Part shown: in pieces, positions 57,401 through 64,000 of the stretch
How the letters are laid out: every line of letters begins with the position of its first letter
Numbering within the stretch: the stretch's first letter is position 1
DNA from: Siphonodentalium dalli
Taxonomy: Eukaryota; Mollusca; Scaphopoda; Gadilida; Siphonodentaliidae
Assembly: GCA_032622095.1 (NCBI GenBank)
Contig: CP136063.1
Location: forward strand, 183,437,956-183,501,955
Length of the DNA stretch: 64,000 nt
Direction: 5' to 3'
Notes under the pieces: generated by a model
What the model was told of the DNA's origin: nothing
What the model saw: the letters and a program-made list of their open reading frames with translations, nothing else
The model's database searches: none
Made by a program: the position numbers and the translations under genes

Positions 57401-60400
57401 AATTGGTCAAAATCCCCTATTGCATGACCCTCCGGGTAACATTACATCTATCTTTCAGTTAATAATAGTCAAGATACTCTTTATTGCTAATTATTGGTGC
57501 CTCTTTAAGGCATTTGAGGTCAGCAGCACCTATCCTGTGACATTCCTGTCGTCATTTTACTGTTGTGCACCAATTTTCCCACATATCGTCTGGGCTGATA
57601 ATAAAAGCTCTTTATTGATCATATAATTTATTATTTATTAGTCCCCCTTTAAGTCATCTGAGGTCAAAGCTGCCTATCCCATGACAATACCCTGGTCAGG
57701 TGACCCATCTGTACCAATTTTCTTACATATATTCCAAGTTGATAAAGGAATGCTCTTTACTGCTCATATTTGCCCCTTTAAGTTGTCTGAGGTCCAACAG
57801 CATCTATCTACATGTACAGATCAATTTATCCCCGTGTTTCCATTTTCGCTGACCAGATTGTAACCATTTTGGGTTTATAATTAATTATTTGGTTAAATTG
57901 ATTATTAGTGCCCTTTTCAGATATCTAAGGTCAATGGGACATATCTAATAAGATTCCCCACGTCAAATTACCCATATATACAAATTTTCAGCTCTGATGA
58001 TCCAACCGGTTGGTCGCCTCTAGGCAAAATATATATATAATAATTAGTAGTGCCCTTTAAGACATCTGAGGTGAACAGGACCTATCTAATAACGTTCCCC
58101 CAAGTTAAATTATGTCTATATACACATTTTCATCTCTGATGTTCCAGCCATTTGGTTGCCTATAAGCGGCAAACAAACTAAACAAACAAACAAACAAATG
58201 AGTTTTATTAGTATAGATAGTCCAGTCAAAATAGGGTTTGACCTAGACAAAATTTGTACAGAAATGGTTTTATCATTTTTCGAATCATTACACAATTCCA
58301 ATAAACATATAAAAAATCCTCTATGAGATGTGTGGGCGATGTTTATATTCTGGGGGTACCCGATATTGGCAATTTCAGCATCGATTGTTTTGAGGTAGGG
58401 TTAGGTATCAGGCGTATTTCATGCGGTTTGGGAGAAAAATTGAATTATAAACTGAAAACTCAAACTTTTAAAGATGTAAATCATTGGGTTTTACTTCTGT
58501 ATCTGTAGTTGTTACGTCCTAGTGACCAAAGCTGGCTTTTACAGGACGGTGTGAGGAGCGCTATTTTTGTTCTCCCAGAGCCGCCTTGAATGTTTCTAGG
58601 TCGGCGGCTGTTGCAGTGACCTATAATTCCTTCTGATTGATCTGTTTTAATGACCTGTGTAAATTTAAGAATATTTAACAAGCGTACCATGACCATACTA
58701 TCGAATGCAGTCAGTTCGTGTTGCACTCTCTGACATTTTGACCCCTGTGACCTCTTTAGCAAAATTATGTCAGATTCATGCCCTATCACGATACGATAAG
58801 CAATACATTGTCATCATTTTGATACATGACATGGCCCCATACTCCAAGCATACGTCATGTCATAGAAAACTCGCATGGGTACTGCAAGAAACAATGTCAG
58901 TTTTCATATGAGGGGAAAGCATTTACAAGGCAGCAAAAACATTGAGAAAAAATTTAGAGCCCTCAAGATTATTTGAATTCACAATCTGCACTGTATACTA
59001 GTACGCAAGTTTTTATTATGAAACGCCATTTTATTGCATTTATTAATATGTAGTTCTATACCTACGTCTTTGTTATCTCTTTTTGTCCACCAAAATAACA
59101 ATTTGGGAGACTGAACTCAAAGGAATCATCTGGTGTCTGTTCCTGTGTCGAGCCATTTGTACGCCTGTTGCAGATTGTTTCCGGATGATGTCTTCAGTAA
59201 TAAATAATGAAATTAAACAATATTTGGTATGTGAGCTTAGTGGTCAGGGACACATATTAAGTTTGAATTTGGGTGAAGTCTGCCCATTTTTACCAGAGTT
59301 ATGGTCCTTGTTGACTTAGAATGTGCAGACTATATTGGTTTCCGAACGATAACTTTAGGTCAAGTTGTCTAATTGTTTTCAAATGTTGTATGTGGATTAC
59401 CCACATGCATATACAGGTCAAGGTCGAATATGTGTGCGGTAGGGCCCGACGAAGCTTCGAGATTCGATTCGATTTCTAATCTAACGTTCCGATTCGATTC
59501 GATTTCGAAAGCGGTCGGGTATTCGGGATATTTCGAATCGTTATATACAAGTTCTTTATCACTGGGAATAGACTGCATTAACTATACAAATTATTCATAT
59601 TATCCCCAATACTTAACACAAGTCTCCTTCCGCGACCATCTGTGACCTCAATGGTCCAATGTGTATAGGGCAAGTTGCCCAAAAGCTCATTGCTCGTATA
59701 TATTGCCCCACCAGTCCCAGTTCTGGTTACTCGTGGAAGGTCGGTGCAACATGCAGGTATAGGTATGTGATGGTTTGCGTGTTCATTGCGGTTGTACCAT
59801 AATCGTAGCGCACACGGTTTCCTCCACCACATAAAACCAGAAATGCCGCGATACTGAAGTTAGTGAATTTCTTCTGGGACATATTTGTATGTCGGTATCT
59901 GACATTCTTACCAGAAAAGCCTACATTGCGTTACTCAGATCAATCAAATAATATCTTCTTTTTTTTAAACTCATAATTAAAACGATATAAATATATTAAA
60001 TAAACATTTTGGGCTCCATCATGCCATCTCCAAATCCGACCAACATCTTTATCCGGGAAATGGAATATAATTTGTTAACCATTCAGCTTTCCGACAGACA
60101 GGTCCTGGTTGGGATACTATATATAATTCTCTGTAAACCCGTTTGCGTATGAGCTATTTCCAAGGCATGATGCGCAATTTTGATATCGCGCATGCCTGCA
60201 GTGCGCGACAGGGTGAAGCGTATACACGCACAGAAGAGTTTCCGTTTGCAATGACTCGAATCAGACTCCATTGACTCCAAAGTTCCAAACAGTAACTGCT
60301 TTCTTTCACGAACTTCCCGCATAGTGGCAGTGACACAAAATTTGAAATGATGTCGTGCCATTCTCATATATTAAACTGTTTTAAACTGTGATTAAATATT

Positions 60401-63400
60401 GTATTTATATATATCATGTCATAGAAATTAAGTTCAATGAACCTCCTTCGTAATCTGAGTTATCTCACTGACGTTATAAAATCATCTGACATTGCGCCCA
60501 TTTTTGCTCGTACCTCCCACCGATCGGTACCACGAATCTACTAAAGTGTTTGAAAAAGATTCGATTCGAGATTCGATTCGATTTCGAATCATTATCCTGA
60601 TTCGATTCGAGATTCGATTCGATAATGAAATTGCCAATTCGTCGGGCCCTAGTGTGCGGTCTGGCCAAATTACCAGAGTTCTGGTCATTGTCGACATATA
60701 ATTTGCCGATAATTTTGGTTTCCAGGTTATAACTTTGATAATATTTATCTGATTGTTTTAAAATTTGGTATATGGATTGCTCACATGAAAATACAGGTTA
60801 TGTTTGAATTTGGGTTCATGTTTACAGAGTTATGACCCTTATGAACTTAGAATTTGCCAAACATTTTGGTTTCCAAATGATAACTTTCGTTTTAGTTATG
60901 TGTTTATTTTCAAATTGGCATATGGAATACTCGCATGAAAATGTAGGTCATGTTTGAATATGGGTGTGGTTCATTCATTTTTAACGGAGCTACTACCCTT
61001 GTTGACTTTAAAAAAATTTCCCTGTTATATTTTTGTTTGATTTCCAGATGATAACCTCATAGGCAAAAATTTAGTGATTATTTTGGTGTCTTATCAGATA
61101 AAACTATGTGTGTTGGAAGTTGGAAGCAAAGTTTGATTCAATGATTGTTCCCAAAATTTTTAATTTCTAAAAAAGCAACCCAGTCAAGTAAAGCCACCTT
61201 ATTCAGGGGACATGTGGCCTAGCAACCTTTTATTCAAATATAAAACAAATAAAATATACGTTTAAGACTGATCATCTCCTGCTGTTCTAACCTTGAATTA
61301 TCAGGAGAATTTAATTTCAGATATATCTTTGGCGGATTCACTTCATTTACTGATATGGGCAGATGATAAAGTACTACTCCTAGTCAGTGACAACCTTGTG
61401 GCATTGAAGGTGACCGAGAAACTCTTCCAGATTCATTACCATATCCGACTGCCGAGACAAAAAGGCAAAGTAGACGTCATCCATGAGCACACAGCAGTGT
61501 TTGACTGGGAAAAAGGCCTACTTTGTATCCTTCTACTTTTTACTTGCTGGTAGATATGTACAGGTTTTTTTTTAGCTCACCTGAGACAAAATCTCTGGTG
61601 GAGCTATAGCCATCAATAATTATCTTCTTCTCCAGAATCATAAGACTGAATGGGTTCATATTTGCTGTGGATCTTCCCTGGGTGACTCACATTCAGATTT
61701 GTTAAAATGAGGTCACTGAGTCAAATAGTTGCGAAGCCAGTGCCATAACTCTTTCCCTCCATAGTAATTCTTAAAACAACTTATTCTCAAGAATAACCAG
61801 GCCTATTTGGCTTATATTTGGTATGGAGGGTCTTTGGGTGACTGGGGTTCAGATTTGTTCAATGGGGTCACTGGTTCAAATAGGGACAGAGCCAGGGACA
61901 TAACTCTCTTATTTAAAAAATATATATTTTTAGATTGAAATCCTTGCTCAGCTAAACAAAAACATGAAAATATATTTCTTTTCATTTTAACTTTTGATAT
62001 ATTTAACTCTCTTTTTTTTAGACACATCACATCAACCCCTCCAATCCCCATCCTCTCTGTCCATCCCACCCCACACTATAGCCAGATCCCTGCTCAATTC
62101 ACCAATTAAATGTCTTCTTTTGACTACAGCTGCAGTGGCCTTTTGACATGCCAATGTGTAGATACATGTAACACAACAAACTGCATTGCCTTTCTCTGCA
62201 CTCTGTCTGTCCGTCATTATAAAGTAATCAGTTATCTCAATATCCATTGTTCTCCCAACTGGTAGATGGTGTGTAGCAGTTTAATCCAATGTGTTGACTC
62301 CTATTTAAAATACCTGTTTGACTCTTTACAAATTTATTATCAGTATTAGTTTAAGCCTTTCATGATGGCAGCTGTGCTGGTGCATCATTAATGACCCTGT
62401 GTCAGTGCATTCTCTTATATATGCGAGTCTGCCATAGGGAGCCTCAGATATATAAGAGAATGCACTGGCTTTCAAGGTCAAGGGGGTTGTTGATTTGTCC
62501 ATTGATCAAGAGAAGGGGGTTCCTAGTTTTAATATTCGCCCAATACTTATTATTTTATAACAAGATATCATGGGGTGGGTCCAGCTTCTTTTGTGAATTT
62601 TTTTTTTATAAGTTTCGTTAAGCTTACATGATTGGTGTGGTTATTTAAAACATTTCATTCCCTTTGTCTGTTTTATCTTACTGTTTTTTAACATTTCAAT
62701 TTGAGTATGAATTAATGTAGAATCAGTTCCTGATAACATACGCATATGTAAGAGAATGCACTGGCACAGGATCTTTAATAAGTTTAATGGTGCACCAGCG
62801 CAGCTCCCTTCATGAAATGGTTAATGGCCTAAAGCTGGGCGAATAAATGACTTCTGTTAGAACACTGCTGATATCCACTTTTTATTCGGTTCCTTGACTA
62901 ATTTATTAAGTATTATATGAGATACAGAATGGAGAATTAACATTTCAGCTCAACCTGAAAAATGCTCAACTTCCACAGTGTGATATTTTAGGTTGGACTT
63001 TGTCCCATGATTTCCAAACCATAGCATGGGTCACCACCGATTATGTTCTTCATCATTTGTCATTGTTGGAATACATAAAGAACAATCCATCAAAATTCCG
63101 AGCCACAGAGGAAATGCGGCTTTCATTTGGTGGCGTGAAGGGTTCGCGATCCTATGAAACGAGTTATGCAGGAGACAACGTCTGGCGAGAGAATCTTCAT
63201 CGAGCTCATAGCTCAGACTTTCATCTTCTTTCAAACACATCAAAAAGACATGTGACAGGGTTTAAAAAGCTTGCGTCTGCAGCAAATGAACACGGTTCAA
63301 GTCACAGGCTTGTGAGAACAGTCGAGATCACTAATGATAAAGGCCTTATATATCAGGGTATGACTATAAACTCATCACACATGTCGTTGCTTCTGCGGCA

Positions 63401-63466
63401 CAAAGAAAGCAACATGTGGCATCTTATTGTTTGTGAGATCAATTCCTGGAATATTGTTACTCAGAG
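54212..63466 (+). CDS. SPG11: Spatacsin (SPG11)-like gene, N-terminal exons; 3' part beyond window
   Basis: Candidate exons: 54212-54465, 57213-57379, 61321 to about 61549 (or 61524), 62911-63466. Joined, they give about 390-400 residues. The best likeness to vertebrate spatacsin is in exons 2-3: FIWKD, then CNRETLQNLLTEKDISLADS, a hydrophobic strand VLLLVSDNLVALKV, and VDVI, in the order and spacing of the N-terminal beta-propeller-like region. Exon 4 adds LYEIQNGELTFQLNLK and ends in WHLIVCEINSWNIV, like the family's WD segments. Spatacsin (about 2,400 residues) works with spastizin and the AP-5 adaptor at late endosomes/lysosomes and in lysosome reformation. Junctions 1/2 and 2/3 are phase-consistent; 3/4 is not with the best-aligned donor. 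Introns hold repeats only. The identity comes from remembered family sequence and needs a search. Confidence 0.65.
54470..55469. other. Intron 1, first part: no further feature
   Basis: TAGCTA/TAGCTATAT-rich words recur near 54510-54540 and 55000-55025. No gene seen. Confidence 0.4.
55470..55880 (-). mobile_element. tRNA-derived SINE (in intron 1)
   Basis: On the minus strand a perfect box A (TAGCTCAGTTGG, 55849-55860) is followed about 43 bases later by a perfect box B (GGTTCAAATCC, 55796-55806). The segment before box A (GTGGAGCGGA) does not pair with the sequence after box B, so it is not a functional tRNA. A tRNA-unrelated body appears to follow to about 55470; its end is a guess. It lies antisense to the host gene. 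Confidence 0.65.
55881..56798. other. Intron 1, second part: no feature recognised
   Basis: Only short frames and AT-rich sequence. Confidence 0.35.
56803..57139. mobile_element. TTAA-type MITE with palindromes (in intron 1)
   Basis: Ends CCCTTCCATGA and the complement TCATGAAAGGG. TTAA precedes it (56799-56802) and a degraded CTAA follows. Inside are copies of the GCCAATGCATTCTCTTATAT palindrome family: a broken one at 56845, a fairly complete hairpin at 57034-57103, and a partial one at 56913-56975. About 45 bp of flank (CATCAGT(G/A)CATATAAT) is repeated on both sides (56765 and 57149). Confidence 0.7.
57213..57379 (+). CDS. SPG11: Spatacsin-like exon 2
   Basis: Acceptor CTTATCTTCAG|C and donor GAGAAAG|GTACCAG. 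The entry phase completes a codon opened in exon 1 (GA plus C), and the exit phase 1 fits exon 3. Encodes FIWKDNTVGYSD to CNRETLQNLLTEK, which aligns well with the spatacsin N-terminus as I recall it. Confidence 0.68.
57500..58205 (+). repeat. Tandem repeat (about 140 bp) ending in (CAAA)n, in intron 2
   Basis: CCTTTAAG.CATCTGAGGTC-like unit starts occur near 57502, 57648, 57774, 57912 and 58051, each followed by a CTATC.(A/C)A and ACCAATTTTC-like stretch. The last unit runs into (CAAA)n at 58175-58198, a retroelement-like tail. Confidence 0.65.
58206..59159. other. Intron 2: no feature recognised
   Basis: Short open frames on both strands without domains. Confidence 0.35.
59160..61030 (+). 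repeat. Dispersed satellite (unit about 140-150 bp) in intron 2, split by a hAT-like element
   Basis: TTGGTTTCC.(G/A)A.GATAACTTT, GTATGTGGATTACCCACATG-like, ATACAGGT(C/T)A.GTTTGAAT and ACCAGAGTT.TGGTC.TTGTTGAC blocks repeat before 59430 and after 60660. The same family lies in 46490-46990. Confidence 0.75.
59440..60651. mobile_element. Non-autonomous hAT-like element with 8-bp target duplication
   Basis: TIRs TAGGGCCCGACGAA (from 59440) and its exact complement (to 60651) are flanked by the identical 8-mer GTGTGCGG at 59432-59439 and 60652-60659. Subterminal clusters of GATTCGATTCG occur at both ends (59459-59535, 60556-60625). An 8-bp duplication with short TIRs is the hAT hallmark. The 1.2-kb interior has no transposase; minus-strand frames at 59578-59832 and 60083-60367 are unrecognised. 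Confidence 0.9.
61321..61549 (+). CDS. SPG11: Spatacsin-like exon 3
   Basis: Acceptor TTTAATTTCAG|AT completes the codon left open by exon 2 (G plus AT). Encodes ISLADSLHLLIWADDKV to about FDWEKGLLCILLLFTC. Two donors are possible. CTG|GTAGAT (end 61549) keeps the last hydrophobic strand but is one base out of phase with exon 4. CTTT|GTATCC (end 61524) is in phase but loses that strand. Confidence 0.65.
61570..61920 (+). repeat. Dispersed repeat in intron 3 (relative at 26930-27180)
   Basis: TTAGCTCACCTGAGACAAA and GGAGCTATAGCCATC lead into TCAAATAGTTGCGAAGCCAG and TTATATTTGGTATGGAGGGT, with a second diverged unit near 61860. Confidence 0.7.
61921..62350. other. Intron 3: no feature recognised
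   Basis: Nothing supportable. Confidence 0.35.
62355..62820. mobile_element. TTAA-flanked MITE with palindrome (in intron 3)
   Basis: TTAA at 62351-62354 and 62821-62824. Ends GCCTTTCATGATGG... and ...CCTTCATGAAATGG. Both sides carry GCTG(T)GCTGGTGCA-type and CAGTGCATTCTCTTA-type words as long TIRs. One full hairpin (62400-62469) uses the same arm family as 23635 and 23823. Confidence 0.8.
62911..63466 (+). CDS. SPG11: Spatacsin-like exon 4
   Basis: An open frame of about 185 codons between TTTATTAAG|TA (or the later TTTCAG| at 62948) and donor TCAGAG|GTGAGA at 63466. Starts LYEIQNGELTFQLNLKNAQL, has repeated hydrophobic strands (TIAWVTTDYVLHHLSLLEYI, MTINSSHMSLLLRH) and ends WHLIVCEINSWNIVTQ. 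Composition and length are exon-like, and the strand pattern fits a propeller. Confidence 0.65.
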
Positions 63467-63475
63467 GTGAGATGA

Positions 63476-63701
63476 CAGTAATGCCCTAAATAATCGACTC
63501 CTTAATCACAGCAGAATTATGGGTAATTTTTCAGGATTTATTCGGAAATATGGCTTGTTGCCATTGAGACTGCCATTCATCGGAAAGCTCTCAGTGAGAG
63601 CTTTCCAATGAATGACAACAAGCCATATTTCCGACTAAATCCTGAAATATTTTCCCCATAATTCTGCTATGGTTAAGGAGTCGATTATTTAGGGCATTAC
63701 T
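63476..63701. mobile_element. MITE, longer relative of the 26040 family (in intron 4)
   Basis: Starts CAGTAATGCCCTAAATAATC and ends with the complement GATTATTTAGGGCATTACT. Shared words with the 26040 elements include ACAGCAGAATTATGGGTAAT. The inner arms extend through ATATGGCTTGTTG to a short loop near 63595, making an almost complete palindrome. Confidence 0.8.
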
Positions 63702-64000
63702 CTATATATTGATCCTTGTATTTTTTCTTAATTCTCCTGCTTACTAGTAGTCAAGCCTTGAAATAATGTGTCTGTCATTTGTAGAATGAAGTCCCCAGTG
63801 GATGAATTAGTGACGCTACCCCACACAGTGGGCTGGCATCAATAAATTCACCCTCGGGGGACCTTTTGAAGGCAAAATTGGAACTTAATAAACAACCGCT
63901 GGAAGTGAAAATTTGACTCTATTTCACTAAAATCTTTTCGATCTATTTTTGCTGTTTGGAACTGGTGGATAAATGTGTCTTTTATTTGCATTTTCATGTT
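63702..64000. other. Intron 4 of the spatacsin-like gene; no exon accepted
   Basis: A TTTGTAG|A acceptor at 63784 opens a short in-phase run to a stop at 63843. Its sequence does not resemble the expected continuation. Confidence 0.35.

Noticed and set aside
63785-63845. Apparent terminal exon of the spatacsin-like gene (acceptor TTTGTAG, in-phase run to TAA)
   Set aside because: The phase fits and the run is open for 19 codons, but the text does not resemble the family and spatacsin is far longer, so the gene should continue beyond the window.

Overview
This is a stretch of animal nuclear genome. It is AT-rich, has no operons or ribosome-binding sites, holds spliced coding sequence, and is packed with decayed transposable elements of metazoan type: Ty3/gypsy, LINEs, hAT, piggyBac, Crypton, MITEs, a tRNA-type SINE head and a 5S-rRNA-like unit. 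Dispersed repeats of the kind seen in marine lophotrochozoans suggest a mollusc or a relative. That placement is inference.

The clearest host gene lies at the right end on the + strand. Four candidate exons (54212-54465, 57213-57379, 61321-about 61549, 62911-63466) read as the N-terminal part of spatacsin (SPG11), a lysosome/AP-5-associated protein. The exon 1/2 and 2/3 junctions agree in splice phase. The exon 3/4 junction is unresolved. The gene runs off the right edge, and its introns are full of MITEs and tandem repeats.

Layout from left to right. 1-6290: a large inverted-repeat complex enclosing a foldback element and a satellite of about 105 bp built round a palindrome. 6590-7900: Ty3/gypsy pol remnant (-). 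9430-10530: remnant of an unclassified transposase-like family, running in frame into a two-ORF LINE (10500-14750, +). 15900-17510: LINE tail (-) and another copy of the inverted-repeat family. 18650-19415: Crypton-type tyrosine recombinase remnant. 21375-22540: hAT transposase remnant split by a foldback element. 23308-24060: piggyBac transposase remnant split by a TTAA-flanked MITE. 24050-27180: tandem repeats, including a MITE triplicated with its flank. 27422-27915: a 494-bp TTAA MITE with relatives at 30100 and 44067. 29230-31240: second gypsy remnant (-) interrupted by two TTAA elements. 31255-33485: second, longer copy of the unclassified transposase-like family. 36690-43540: microsatellite, Helitron-like end, foldback element, 5S-like unit and tandem duplications. 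43950-45670: Tx1/L1-like LINE tail split by the 494-bp MITE. 46288-47455: long-TIR element. 48190-53960: two-ORF LINE (-). 54212-end: the spatacsin-like gene.

No intact mobile-element gene was found. Nearly every ORF of the autonomous families carries frameshifts or stops. The strongest signals are layered insertions, where removing one element brings together the interrupted reading frame of an older one, and a transposase-like family I cannot place in a named superfamily. Identifications rest on motif recognition from memory, without database searches. Boundaries given as 'about' are estimates.
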